From the NCBI RefSeq assembly GCF_002223055.1, contig NZ_NKFL01000002.1, positions 124,001-188,000 on the forward strand: 64,000 nt of DNA, in the 5' to 3' direction. Both the position numbers and the translations under genes were made by a program. The notes under the pieces were generated by a model that was not told the DNA's origin, did not search any database, and saw nothing but the letters and a program-made list of their open reading frames with translations. Positions 1 to 8,283 of the stretch are shown in pieces. This DNA comes from Burkholderia sp. HI2500. Its GTDB lineage: Bacteria; Pseudomonadota; Gammaproteobacteria; Burkholderiales; Burkholderiaceae. Within the stretch, counting starts at the first letter, position 1, and each line of letters opens with the position of its first letter.

Positions 1-81
1 GCAAGCCTGATCGTCGTGGCCAACGGTTTGCGGCTGCTGTCGTCCTCTGGGGCGTTCGGCGGCGCGCAGGCCAAGCGTTGA
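1..81 (+). CDS. C-terminal end of a probable heavy-metal P-type ATPase (5' part outside window)
   Basis: Only the last 26 codons are visible, in frame 1, ending at a TGA. The residues ASLIVVANGLRLL resemble the final transmembrane helix of copper/heavy-metal (P1B) ATPases, which commonly end with an S-L-x-V-V-x-N-x-L-R-L segment followed by a few basic residues. The next gene starts 11 bases after the stop behind a GAGGAG ribosome site, so the two are probably co-transcribed. The family assignment rests on this short tail alone and is tentative; another polytopic membrane protein is possible. Confidence 0.45.
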   Translation, partial: ASLIVVANGLRLLSSSGAFGGAQAKR

Positions 82-91
82 GGAGCGGGCG

Positions 92-463
92 ATGAGCTTT
101 CTGAAACGAATCCTGGGCGGCCATGGCGGTGGCCATGGCGGCGGGCACGGCAACAATAGCGGCCACGGTGGCGGGCATCACGGCGGGCAGCGCCGGGACG
201 GGCACGACGGCCACGATGCGCGCGGCCGTGATCGCCACGGCTGGGGCTGGCAGGCGCCGGCTGACAGTCGAAGCGGGCAGGCCGGCGGCAACGTGCCGCT
301 GACTCAGCTCGCCTGCGCGGGCTGCGGCGCACTCAATGCGGCGGATGCGCGCTTCTGCGCGCAGTGCGGTGCCGCGCAACGCGGCAAGTCCTGCAGCCGC
401 TGCCACTCGGCGCTGGCGGACGACGCGCGGTTTTGCCCCGGGTGCGGGACGCAGGCTGCGTAA
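92..463 (+). CDS. His/Gly-rich double zinc-ribbon protein
   Basis: A 123-residue protein of unknown function. Residues 9-31 are a histidine/glycine repeat (HGGGHGGGHG type), followed by an Asp/His/Arg-rich linker to about residue 60. Residues 74-94 and 101-119 form two consecutive CxxC...CxxC zinc ribbons (CAGC...CAQC and CSRC...CPGC). Double zinc ribbons of this kind bind structural zinc; the His-rich leader could bind extra Ni, Zn, Cu or Co. The start has a strong GAGGAG site, and the gene follows a probable metal-transporting ATPase by 11 bases, which suggests metal sensing, buffering or delivery. That role is inference from composition and context. No signal peptide or membrane segment is seen, so it is probably cytosolic. 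Confidence 0.8.
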   Translation: MSFLKRILGGHGGGHGGGHGNNSGHGGGHHGGQRRDGHDGHDARGRDRHGWGWQAPADSRSGQAGGNVPLTQLACAGCGALNAADARFCAQCGAAQRGKSCSRCHSALADDARFCPGCGTQAA

Positions 464-548
464 GCCGGTTGGTCCGCGCATTCGCGCCGGCGGTGTGTGA
501 ACGCCAGCCGGCGCGCTTCGTTTCAGGGCCGCCGCGCAGGCCGTTCGA

Positions 549-1427
549 TCAGCGCAGCGGCAGGTAGATCTCGGTGCGCAGGTCGGCCGGCGCGGCATCC
601 ATCGGCGTATTGAGGTACAGCTCGAACGGCGGCGCGTCGGCGGCTTCACGGCCCGAGTGACGCAGCCAGTCGCCGTAGAGCCACTGGTAGGCCGTCTTCA
701 GGTCTGCATACGGCCCCGTATGCAGCAGCACCGCATATTCGCCGCCCGCGACCGTCGCACGCTCCACCGGCGGCGCGGGTTCGATGTCAGGCGCACCGTC
801 GGCCGGCATGAAGCACGCTTTCGCGCGCAACTGCGCTTCGGGCGTCGTGTCCGGATCGTCGTAAAAAATCCCGATCATCTTCGCGCCCGGGCCGATCAGC
901 CCGCGCGGACCGGCCCACGCACCGATCCGGGCGAACGCGTCGCCGACCTTCAAGTACGACCCGGTGTGCGCCACCGCATAGCCGTGTAATTCCGGTAGCC
1001 GCCGAATCTCGACTTCATGCTTGAACATGTCTGCTTCTCCTCGCTGTAACGGATAGATGGGCCGGTGGCTGCCCGTGCGACGGTGCTGCACGGGCGGCAC
1101 GCCGTAGGCGTCGCGAAACGCCCGCGCGAACGCATGCGTCGAACCGTAGCCCGCGCGCCGCGCGATTTCGTCGATCGGCCGCGCCGTGCACACGAGATCC
1201 TCGGACGCGCGCACGATCCGCATCCGCCGCACCGTCAGCACGATCGACTCGCCATACAGCGCGCGATAGACACGCTGCCAGTGATACGGCGACAGGCACG
1301 CAACTTCGGCGAGCCGGTTCAGGTCGAGCGGGCCGTCGAGGTGTGCGCGGATGTACTCGTGCACGCGCGCCACGCTCGCCGCATAGCGAAGCCAGGCGGG
1401 CGGGTCGGGTTTCGTTTCGATGGTCAT
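549..1427 (-). CDS. AraC-family regulator with C-terminal GyrI-like effector domain
   Basis: A 292-residue transcription regulator. Residues about 15-115 are an AraC/XylS double helix-turn-helix (VHEYIRAHLDGPLDLNRLAE in the first HTH; IDEIARRAGYGSTHAFARAF and YGVPPVQHR in the second). Residues about 135-290 form a GyrI/SOUL-type small-molecule domain, seen in the VEIRRLPELHGYAVAHTG start and the LYLNTP end. This is the Rob/SoxS-like HTH-first architecture common in drug- or metabolite-responsive regulators. The ligand is unknown. It is divergent from the membrane-protein gene at 1705, and an 8-bp inverted repeat lies in the shared intergenic region. Confidence 0.85.
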   Translation of the reverse strand: MTIETKPDPPAWLRYAASVARVHEYIRAHLDGPLDLNRLAEVACLSPYHWQRVYRALYGESIVLTVRRMRIVRASEDLVCTARPIDEIARRAGYGSTHAFARAFRDAYGVPPVQHRRTGSHRPIYPLQRGEADMFKHEVEIRRLPELHGYAVAHTGSYLKVGDAFARIGAWAGPRGLIGPGAKMIGIFYDDPDTTPEAQLRAKACFMPADGAPDIEPAPPVERATVAGGEYAVLLHTGPYADLKTAYQWLYGDWLRHSGREAADAPPFELYLNTPMDAAPADLRTEIYLPLR

Positions 1428-1515
1428 CGGCGTGTCAGGGCAGGAACCGACGTCACGGTAGCACGGCCCGATTTGATAAATCTTGCGGAAATGCGTAGGA
1501 GGCCAACGAGTCGAG

Positions 1516-1541
1516 CCCCATTTTATTTTGGCGAAATGGGG
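1516..1541. repeat. Perfect 8-bp inverted repeat in divergent intergenic region
   Basis: CCCCATTT and AAATGGGG are separated by 10 bases. The repeat lies 89 bases upstream of the AraC/GyrI gene start and 164 bases upstream of the membrane-protein gene at 1705. It could be an operator or a transcript hairpin; nothing in the sequence decides between them. Confidence 0.4.
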
Positions 1542-1704
1542 TCTTGCCCCCCTGCGATCTATGACTAAAGTTAAAGACGGTGAAATCGGGTGATCGCGTC
1601 ATTTTTCTCGGGTAAGTTGCTCCGTCGGGGCAGCACGTTTTTCGAAGTACGCAGGTAGTTCGTCGATGTTCAATCGCAACACCACGTTTTCGGGAGAAGA
1701 AGAA

Positions 1705-3168
1705 ATGGATGCTTCCAGCTTCATCACGTCGCTGCAGACCACGCTAGGGGGGTATCTGCCAAAGATCGCCGGCGCGATCGGCATCCTGGTGATCGGCTGG
1801 CTGATCGCCGTCGTCGTGCGGGCCGGCGCGATGCGCCTGCTCAGTGCGCTGAAGGTCGATCAGCGGATCAACGAAAGCACCGGCCAGGGCGCCTGCGTCG
1901 AGCGCATCATCGCGGGCGGCCTGTTCTGGCTCGTGCTGCTCGTCACCGCGGTGGGCATCTTCAACGTGCTCAACCTGTATGCGGTGTCCAACCCGTTCTC
2001 GCTGCTCGTCACCCACATCGTCAACTACCTGCCGAACCTGATCGGCGGCGCGGCGCTGACGCTGATCGCGTGGCTCATCGCGTCGCTGCTGCGCAGCCTC
2101 GCGAACCGCGCGCTGAAGGCGAGCAAGATCGACGACAAGCTGTCCGAAGGCGCCGGCATGCAGCCGATGACCGGCTATCTCGGCGACGTGCTGTTCTGGC
2201 TCGTGATCCTGATGTTCCTGCCGGCGATCCTCGCGTCGTTCGCGCTGTCGGGGCTGCTGTCGCCGGTGCAGGGGATGGTCGACAAGCTGCTCGCGATCGT
2301 GCCGAACATTTTCGCGGCCGCGGTGATCGGCATCGTCGGCTGGATCGTCGCGCGCGTGCTGCGCGGCCTCGTGACGAACCTGCTCGTCGCCGCCGGCGCC
2401 GACCGCCTCACGCAGCGCCTCGACAGCCCGACGCCCGTGCGCGTGTCGAGCCTGATCGGCACGATCGTCTACGTGTTCGTGTTCGTGCCGACACTGATCT
2501 CCGCGCTCGACGCGCTGAAGATCGACGCGATCTCGGTGCCGGCCACCAACATGCTGAACCAGTTCCTCGGCGCGGTGCCGGACATCGTCGCGGCGATCGT
2601 GATCGTGCTCGTGACGTTCTACTTCGCGCGCTTCGTCGCGTCGCTCGCGCAGAAGCTGCTGGAGGCCGCGGGCGCCGACGGGCTGCCGGCCGTGCTCGGC
2701 GTCGAGCGCGTGTTCTCGGGGATCCTGCAGCCGTCGGTGCTGGTCGCGCGGCTGATCGTGTTCTTCGCGATGCTGTTCGCGTCGGTCGAAGCCGCGAACC
2801 GGCTCGGCTTCTCGCAGGTGCGCGACGTCGTCACGCTGTTCATCGAATTCGGCGGCCACGTGCTGATGGGCGGCGTGATCCTCGTGATCGGTGTGTGGCT
2901 CGCGGGCCTCGCGCGCCGCGTGATCGAGCAGGCCGACCGCGAGCACAGCGTGCTGTTCGCGCGCATCGCGCAGTTCGCGATCCTGGGCCTCGTGTTCGCG
3001 ATGGGGCTGCGCGCGATGGGCATCGCGAACGAGATCGTCCAGCTTGCCTTTGGCCTCGTGCTCGGCGCGATCGCGGTGGCGGTGGCGCTGTCGTTCGGCC
3101 TCGGCGGCCGCGAAGCGGCCGGCAAGCTGCTCGACCGCTGGTTCAACCAGCGCGGCGGCGGCCAGTAA
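1705..3168 (+). CDS. CmpX-like membrane protein with conserved TM-helix repeats (mechanosensitive-channel related)
   Basis: A 487-residue polytopic inner-membrane protein. It contains repeated hydrophobic helices of the 'conserved TM helix' type with an I-G-x-L-V-I-G-W-L-I-A core, followed by amphipathic V-V-R-A-G-A-M-R-L-L segments; about five such units recur along the chain (near residues 20, 110, 200, 290 and 390). The end is Gly/Ala-rich and hydrophobic (LSFGLGGREAAGKLLDRWF), which resembles the pore-helix region of MscS-like proteins. Pseudomonas CmpX has this architecture and is linked to membrane-tension responses. I chose the ATG at 1705 because GGGAGAAGAAG lies just before it; an in-frame ATG at 1666 would add 13 residues and lacks a good ribosome site. 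A pore function is not proven. Confidence 0.75.
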   Translation: MDASSFITSLQTTLGGYLPKIAGAIGILVIGWLIAVVVRAGAMRLLSALKVDQRINESTGQGACVERIIAGGLFWLVLLVTAVGIFNVLNLYAVSNPFSLLVTHIVNYLPNLIGGAALTLIAWLIASLLRSLANRALKASKIDDKLSEGAGMQPMTGYLGDVLFWLVILMFLPAILASFALSGLLSPVQGMVDKLLAIVPNIFAAAVIGIVGWIVARVLRGLVTNLLVAAGADRLTQRLDSPTPVRVSSLIGTIVYVFVFVPTLISALDALKIDAISVPATNMLNQFLGAVPDIVAAIVIVLVTFYFARFVASLAQKLLEAAGADGLPAVLGVERVFSGILQPSVLVARLIVFFAMLFASVEAANRLGFSQVRDVVTLFIEFGGHVLMGGVILVIGVWLAGLARRVIEQADREHSVLFARIAQFAILGLVFAMGLRAMGIANEIVQLAFGLVLGAIAVAVALSFGLGGREAAGKLLDRWFNQRGGGQ

Positions 3169-3492
3169 CGCCACCGTCGCGCCTCCGTCCGGCCGCGCTG
3201 CATGGCCGGACGGCGCTGCGGCCGCGTATGTATCCGGTCGGGCGGGAACGCCACGCGACAGCGTCCGCTCGGGCGGCGCCGCCAGCGCCCGGCTGTCGGC
3301 GTTCGGCGAAGGCTGTCGCTGTGCCGCCTGCGGCGTGTCGGCTTCGTCACGCGTTCCGTGTCGGCATTTCCGCAAGCGAAATGTCAGCCGCGATCTTTGC
3401 CGAATTTCGATAACACGTCGTTTAATGACTCTCTAGCATCGATTCTCAGTCGCGCAGGCCGGCAGGCACGGCGCCTTTGAGGAGAGAGTCCG
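3169..3492. other. Intergenic stretch with hairpin (3185-3213) and leader of the ethanolamine operon
   Basis: No gene is visible in 324 bases. A perfect 10-bp inverted repeat at 3185-3194 / 3204-3213 (CCGTCCGGCC and complement) directly follows the membrane-protein stop and may end its transcript, although no T-run follows. The AT-richer part at 3400-3450 is the likely promoter zone for the ethanolamine permease gene. I found no convincing sigma-54 site here, in contrast to the two further downstream. Confidence 0.4.
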
Positions 3493-4905
3493 ATGAAAGC
3501 AGAGTCGAATGGCCGGCCCGCCGCCGGCGCCAAGTCGTCCGGCCAGCCCGCGCTGCAGCAGACGCTCGGGACCTGGCAACTGTGGGGCATCGCGGTCGGC
3601 CTCGTGATTTCCGGCGAGTACTTCGGCTGGAGCTACGGCTGGGCGAGCGCCGGCACGCTGGGCTTCGTCGTCACCGCGTTGTTCGTCGCGGCGATGTACA
3701 CCACCTTCATTTTCAGTTTCACCGAGCTGACGACGTCGATCCCGCATGCGGGCGGCCCGTTCGCGTATGCGCGCCGGGCGTTCGGCCCGACCGGCGGCTA
3801 TCTCGCCGGTGCGGCGACACTCGTCGAGTTCGTGTTTGCACCGCCCGCGATCGCACTCGCGATCGGCGCGTACCTGCACGTGCAGTTCCCGGGCCTCGAG
3901 CCCAAGCATGCGGCAATGGGCGCGTATCTCGTGTTCATGGCGCTGAACATCGTCGGCGTGCAGATCGCGGCGACCTTCGAGCTGGTCGTCACGCTGCTCG
4001 CGATCTTCGAGCTGCTGGTGTTCATGGGCGTCGTGTCGCCGGGCTTCGCGTGGAGCAACTTCATGAAAGGCGGCTGGTCGGGCGCCGATCATTTCAGCGT
4101 GGGCGCGTTCCACGGGATGTTCGCGGCGATCCCGTTCGCGATCTGGTTCTTCCTCGCGATCGAAGGCGTCGCGATGGCCGCCGAGGAAGCGAAGAACCCG
4201 AAGCGCTCGATCCCGATCGCGTACGTGGCCGGGATCCTGACCCTCGTTGCACTGGCGATCGGCGTGATGGTGTTCGCCGGCGGCGCGGGCGACTGGACCA
4301 AGCTCGCGAACATCAACGATCCGCTGCCGCAGGCCATGAAGTACATCGTCGGCGCGAACAGCGGCTGGATGCACATGCTCGTGTGGCTCGGGTTGTTCGG
4401 GCTGGTCGCGTCGTTCCACGGGATCATCCTCGGCTATTCGCGCCAGATCTTCGCGCTGGCCCGCGAAGGCTACCTGCCGGAATGGCTCGGGAAGGTGCAT
4501 CCGCGCTTCAAGACGCCCCATCGCGCGATTCTCGCGGGCGGCGTGGTCGGCATCGCGGCGATCTACAGCGACGAGCTGATCCAGTTCGGCGGGCAGACGC
4601 TGACCGCGAATATCGTGACGATGTCGGTATTCGGTGCGATCGTGATGTATATCGTGAGCATGGCGTCGCTGTTCAAGCTGCGCCGCTCGCAGCCGAACAT
4701 GGCGCGGCCGTTCCGCGCGCCGCTGTACCCGATCTTCCCGGCGTTCGCGATCCTGGCCGCGCTCGTCTGTCTCGGTACGATGATTTACTTCAACGGGCTG
4801 GTCGCGCTGGTGTTCCTCGGCTTCCTCGCGTTCGGCTACGCGTACTTCCTCGCGACGCGTTCGCAGCGTGCGAGTGCGCCCGGCGACGTGCTGCTGGAGG
4901 AGTGA
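3493..4905 (+). CDS. eat: Ethanolamine permease (APC superfamily)
   Basis: A 470-residue amino-acid/polyamine/organocation-type permease with about 12 membrane helices, importing ethanolamine across the inner membrane. The N-terminal hallmark is TLGTWQLWGIAVGLVISGEY followed by FGWSYGWASAG, typical of EAT permeases; the helix-2 region has HAGGPFAYARRAFGP and helix 6 has FFLAIEGVAMAAEEA. Length fits the family (about 450-480). The start follows a GAGGAGAGAG ribosome site by five bases. eutB starts 89 bases downstream of its stop, so permease and ammonia-lyase genes probably form one operon. The substrate is assigned from both sequence type and this neighbourhood. Confidence 0.93.
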   Translation: MKAESNGRPAAGAKSSGQPALQQTLGTWQLWGIAVGLVISGEYFGWSYGWASAGTLGFVVTALFVAAMYTTFIFSFTELTTSIPHAGGPFAYARRAFGPTGGYLAGAATLVEFVFAPPAIALAIGAYLHVQFPGLEPKHAAMGAYLVFMALNIVGVQIAATFELVVTLLAIFELLVFMGVVSPGFAWSNFMKGGWSGADHFSVGAFHGMFAAIPFAIWFFLAIEGVAMAAEEAKNPKRSIPIAYVAGILTLVALAIGVMVFAGGAGDWTKLANINDPLPQAMKYIVGANSGWMHMLVWLGLFGLVASFHGIILGYSRQIFALAREGYLPEWLGKVHPRFKTPHRAILAGGVVGIAAIYSDELIQFGGQTLTANIVTMSVFGAIVMYIVSMASLFKLRRSQPNMARPFRAPLYPIFPAFAILAALVCLGTMIYFNGLVALVFLGFLAFGYAYFLATRSQRASAPGDVLLEE

Positions 4906-4994
4906 GCAGGTGCAGGTGAACGGCCGTTCCTGACGGCATCCGGCGCGCCCCGTCGAACGGGCGCGCCGTCGGCTTTTGGCAAGGAGATTCGCAG

Positions 4995-6392
4995 ATGTCC
5001 TATACGGAGACGATCGGTTCGCGCACGTACCGTTTCGCGGACCTGAAGACGCTGCTCGCGAAGGCGAGCCCGCTGCGTTCCGGCGACCAGCTCGCCGGTG
5101 TCGCGGCGGCGAGCGAGGAGGAGCGCGTCGCCGCGAAGATCGCGCTCGCGGGCGTGCCGCTGAAGGCATTCCTGAACGAAGCGGTGATCCCGTATGAAGA
5201 CGACGAGGTCACGCGCCTCATCGTCGACGATCACGATGCGGCGGCCTTCGCGGAAATCTCGCACCTCACCGTCGGCGAGTTCCGCAACTGGCTGCTGTCG
5301 CCGGCCGCCGACGGCGCGGCGCTCGAACGGGTCGCGCCGGGCCTCACGCCCGAGATGGTCGCGGCGGTGTCGAAGCTGATGCGCAACCAGGACCTGATCG
5401 CGGCGGCGCGGAAGCGCCGCGTGGTCACGCGCTTTCGCAACACGGTCGGGCTGCCGGGCCGGATGTCGGTGCGGCTGCAGCCGAACCACCCGACCGACGA
5501 CGTCAAGGGCATCGCCGCCTCGATGCTCGACGGGCTGATGTACGGCTGCGGCGACGCGATGATCGGCATCAACCCGGCCACCGACAGCCTCGCGGCGATC
5601 GTGAAGCTGCTCGCGATGATCGACGGCTTCCGCGAACGCTACGGCGTGCCGACGCAGTCGTGCGTGCTCACGCACGTGACCAACACGATCGCGGCGGTCG
5701 AGAAGGGCGCGCCGGTCGATCTCGTGTTCCAGTCGATCGCGGGCACCGAGAAGGCGAACGCGAGCTTCGGGATCTCGCTCGCGCTGCTCGGCGAGGCGCG
5801 CGAGGCCGCGTTGTCGCTCAAGCGCGGCACCGTCGGCAACAACCTGATGTACTTCGAGACGGGGCAAGGCAGTGCGCTGTCGGCGAACGCGCACTTCGGC
5901 GTCGATCAGCAGACCTGCGAAGTGCGCGCGTATGCGGTGGCGCGCAAGTTCGAGCCGTTCCTCGTGAACACGGTGGTCGGCTTCATCGGGCCGGAATACC
6001 TGTACGACGGCAAGCAGATCATCCGTGCGGGGCTCGAGGATCACTTCTGCGGGAAGCTGCTCGGCGTGCCGATGGGCTGCGACATCTGCTACACGAACCA
6101 CGCGGAAGCTGACTCGGACGACATGGATACGCTGCTGACGCTGCTCGGTGCGGCCGGCATCAACTTCATCATGGGGATTCCGGGCGCGGACGACGTGATG
6201 CTGAACTACCAGAGCACGTCGTTCCACGACCAGCTGTACGTGCGCGAGGTGCTGGGCCTGCGCCGCGCGCCGGAATTCGAGGAGTGGCTGGAGACGATGG
6301 AGATCGCCGACGCGCACGGCGCGCTGCGCGCGGCGACGTCGCGCGTGCCGCTGCTCGCGGGCGCGAACGACTGGATGGGGATTTCGGCATGA
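4995..6392 (+). CDS. eutB: Ethanolamine ammonia-lyase heavy chain
   Basis: A 465-residue large catalytic subunit of adenosylcobalamin-dependent ethanolamine ammonia-lyase, which converts ethanolamine to acetaldehyde and ammonia. The chain carries the family's TIM-barrel segments, for example RMSVRLQPNHPTDDVKGIAA, GTEKANASFGISLALLGEA and MGCDICYTNHAEADSDDMD, and closes with LLAGANDWMGISA. Length matches EutB (about 450-465). An AAGGAG site lies nine bases before the ATG. The stop overlaps the eutC start as ATGA, so the two chains are translationally coupled in the 1:1 ratio the complex needs. No eut shell or reactivase gene accompanies it, so the enzyme is presumably cytosolic rather than in a microcompartment. 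Confidence 0.97.
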   Translation: MSYTETIGSRTYRFADLKTLLAKASPLRSGDQLAGVAAASEEERVAAKIALAGVPLKAFLNEAVIPYEDDEVTRLIVDDHDAAAFAEISHLTVGEFRNWLLSPAADGAALERVAPGLTPEMVAAVSKLMRNQDLIAAARKRRVVTRFRNTVGLPGRMSVRLQPNHPTDDVKGIAASMLDGLMYGCGDAMIGINPATDSLAAIVKLLAMIDGFRERYGVPTQSCVLTHVTNTIAAVEKGAPVDLVFQSIAGTEKANASFGISLALLGEAREAALSLKRGTVGNNLMYFETGQGSALSANAHFGVDQQTCEVRAYAVARKFEPFLVNTVVGFIGPEYLYDGKQIIRAGLEDHFCGKLLGVPMGCDICYTNHAEADSDDMDTLLTLLGAAGINFIMGIPGADDVMLNYQSTSFHDQLYVREVLGLRRAPEFEEWLETMEIADAHGALRAATSRVPLLAGANDWMGISA

Positions 6393-7183
6393 GCGACGCC
6401 GTCGAAAAGAACCCGTGGGCGCAGCTGAAGTCGTTCACCAACGCGCGGATCGCGCTCGGCCGCGCCGGCAACAGCCTGCCGACCGCGCCGCTGCTTGCGT
6501 TCAACCTGTCGCATGCGCAGGCGCGCGACGCGGTGCACCAGCCGCTCGACGCGGACGCGCTGCGGCGCGAGCTCGACGCGGCCGGCTTCGCGACGCTCGG
6601 CGTGCAGAGTGCCGCGCCCGATCGCCAGCATTACCTGCGCCGGCCCGACCTCGGCCGCAAGCTGTCGGATGACGGGCGCGCGCTGCTGGCGGCGCACGGC
6701 GACGCGGTGACGGGCGACGGGCCCGACGTCGTGTTCGTGGTCGGCGACGGGCTGTCGGCGTTTGCAGCCGCGAAGCAGGCGCTGCCGTTGCTGCAGGCCG
6801 TGCGGCCGCGGCTCGATGCCGATGGCTGGCGGATCGGCCCGGTGGTGGTCGCGACGCAGGCGCGCGTCGCGCTCGGCGACGAGATCGGCGAATTGCTGCG
6901 TGCGAAAGTCGTCGCGATGCTGATCGGCGAACGGCCGGGGCTCAGCTCGCCGGACAGCCTCGGCGTGTACCTGACGTGGGCGCCGAAGGTCGGCTGCCAC
7001 GACGCATTGCGCAACTGCATCTCGAACGTGCGGCCTGAAGGGCTGCCGTACGCGGGGGCCGCGCACAAGCTGCATTACCTGATGACGCACGCGCGACGGC
7101 TCGGGCTGACGGGCGTCGGGTTGAAGGACGACAGTGATGCGTTGCTGCCGCAGGCGGAGGCGGAGCGGATCGGGGCGGAGTGA
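6389..7183 (+). CDS. eutC: Ethanolamine ammonia-lyase light chain
   Basis: A 264-residue small subunit of ethanolamine ammonia-lyase; with EutB it forms the adenosylcobalamin-binding complex. Visible family segments are NPWAQLKSFTNARIALGRAG near the N-terminus, the Rossmann-like VVFVVGDGLSAFAA, MLIGERPGLSSPDSLGVYLT and the C-terminal NCISNVRPEGLPYAGAA with KLHYLMTHA. The ATG at 6389 overlaps the eutB TGA; an upstream in-frame start would run deep into eutB and is rejected. It is slightly shorter than the E. coli protein (295), mainly at the N-terminus, as is usual in shell-less proteobacterial versions. Confidence 0.96.
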   Translation: MSDAVEKNPWAQLKSFTNARIALGRAGNSLPTAPLLAFNLSHAQARDAVHQPLDADALRRELDAAGFATLGVQSAAPDRQHYLRRPDLGRKLSDDGRALLAAHGDAVTGDGPDVVFVVGDGLSAFAAAKQALPLLQAVRPRLDADGWRIGPVVVATQARVALGDEIGELLRAKVVAMLIGERPGLSSPDSLGVYLTWAPKVGCHDALRNCISNVRPEGLPYAGAAHKLHYLMTHARRLGLTGVGLKDDSDALLPQAEAERIGAE

Positions 7184-7246
7184 AAAGGGCCATGCGCGGG
7201 CCGCCGCGTGGCGGTGTTCGAGCCGTTCGAGCGGCCTGACGGGCGG

Positions 7247-8131
7247 CTATCTGAACAGCCGCTCGCACAGAAAATCGACGAACACGCGCAGCTTCGGTGA
7301 CAACTGCCGGCTCGACGGCCATACGATCGAGAATTGCCCCGGCGCGATCCGGTAGTCGTCGAGCACGGTGACGAGTGCGCCCTGCTCAAGCGCATCGCGC
7401 GCGAGGAAGTCGGGCATGTAGCCGATGCCGAGCCCCGCGAGCACGGTACCGCGCAATGCCTCCATGTTGTTGCAGGTCAGCGCGGTGCGCAGCTTCAGCG
7501 GCGTGCCGTCGTCGGCCGCGAGCGCCCAGTCCTGCAGCTTGCCGGTGGTCGGGAAGCAGTAGCGCACGCATTCGTGCGCTTCGAGATCGCGCGGCGTGCG
7601 CGGCGTGCCGGCCTGCGCGAGATACGCGGGCGTCGCGCACAGCACGAACGCGAACGGGCCGAGCCGCCGCGACATCAGGCTCGAATCCGACAGCGGGCCG
7701 CTGCGGATCACCGCGTCGAAGCCGCCTTCGACGACATCCACCATCCGGTCGTTGAAATCGAGATCGAGCTCGACGTCCGGGTAGCGCTGCCGGAATTCGG
7801 GCAGCACCGGCAGCAGGAAGCGGTAGCCGATCACCGGCAGGCTCACGCGCAGCTTGCCGCGCGGGCGCTGCGCGGAGGCCGTCACGGTCGCTTCCGCGTC
7901 GCGGAAATCCTCGAGGATCCGCTGGCAGCGTTCATAGAAGTGCCGCCCTTCTTCGGTGAGCGTGACGCGCCGCGTCGTGCGGTTGAACAGGCGCACGCCG
8001 AGCGACTGCTCGAGTTTCGCGATCGTCTTGCCGACCGCCGACGCCGAGATGCCGAGCGCGCGGCCGGCCGCGACGAAGCTCAAGGCTTCGGCGGTGCGGA
8101 CGAAGGCGACGATGCCGGTGAGGTTTTCCAT
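7247..8131 (-). CDS. LysR-family transcriptional regulator
   Basis: A 294-residue LTTR. Residues 1-60 are the winged HTH (SFVAAGRALGISASAVGKTI, LEQSLGVRLFNRTTRRVTLT), followed by the linker helix and a two-lobed effector domain starting with GKLRVSLPVIGYRFLLPVL. The ATG at 8131 (MENLTGIVAFV) is chosen because it gives the standard LTTR N-terminus; a GTG nine codons upstream would only add basic residues. It is divergent from the MFS gene at 8284 and convergent with eutC. Two palindromes in the divergent region (8186-8200 and 8219-8231) are candidate binding sites, so control of the MFS exporter is likely. The inducer is unknown. Confidence 0.9.
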   Translation of the reverse strand: MENLTGIVAFVRTAEALSFVAAGRALGISASAVGKTIAKLEQSLGVRLFNRTTRRVTLTEEGRHFYERCQRILEDFRDAEATVTASAQRPRGKLRVSLPVIGYRFLLPVLPEFRQRYPDVELDLDFNDRMVDVVEGGFDAVIRSGPLSDSSLMSRRLGPFAFVLCATPAYLAQAGTPRTPRDLEAHECVRYCFPTTGKLQDWALAADDGTPLKLRTALTCNNMEALRGTVLAGLGIGYMPDFLARDALEQGALVTVLDDYRIAPGQFSIVWPSSRQLSPKLRVFVDFLCERLFR

Positions 8132-8185
8132 CGAATCGAAGGACGTGCGGCGACGCACGCGAGCGGGTCAATTGCGGAATTCTAG

Positions 8186-8200
8186 TCCGTTATATACGGA
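8186..8200. promoter_or_regulatory. Palindrome TCCGT-N5-ACGGA, candidate LysR operator
   Basis: A perfect 5-bp dyad around TATAT lies 55 bases upstream of the LysR gene start and 84 bases before the MFS ATG. LysR-type proteins bind dyads of this size in divergent promoters. Assignment to this regulator is positional inference. Confidence 0.5.
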
Positions 8201-8218
8201 GCTTTGCGTGGTTTTTCG

Positions 8219-8231
8219 CCGATTGAATCGG
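8219..8231. promoter_or_regulatory. Palindrome CCGATT-G-AATCGG in the LysR/MFS promoter region
   Basis: A perfect 6-bp dyad with a one-base centre, 19 bases downstream of the first palindrome, near the expected promoter core of the MFS gene. It could be a second regulator-binding half of the LTTR region or the site of another repressor. Confidence 0.45.
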
Positions 8232-8283
8232 ATTTATCATCTGTCGCTCTGACGGCGCATCCGCGCCGGCTTTTCGAGGAGCG

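Noticed and set aside
1744..3375. 543-codon minus-strand open frame opposite the CmpX-like gene
   Set aside because: The translation is dominated by Arg, His, Asp and Gln with no hydrophobic core, the mark of antisense reading in high-GC DNA; the opposite strand encodes a clear membrane protein.
3449..3480. Sigma-54-like GGCAC before the ethanolamine permease gene
   Set aside because: At the required spacing from GG the -12 position reads TT rather than GC, so it fails the invariant dinucleotide.
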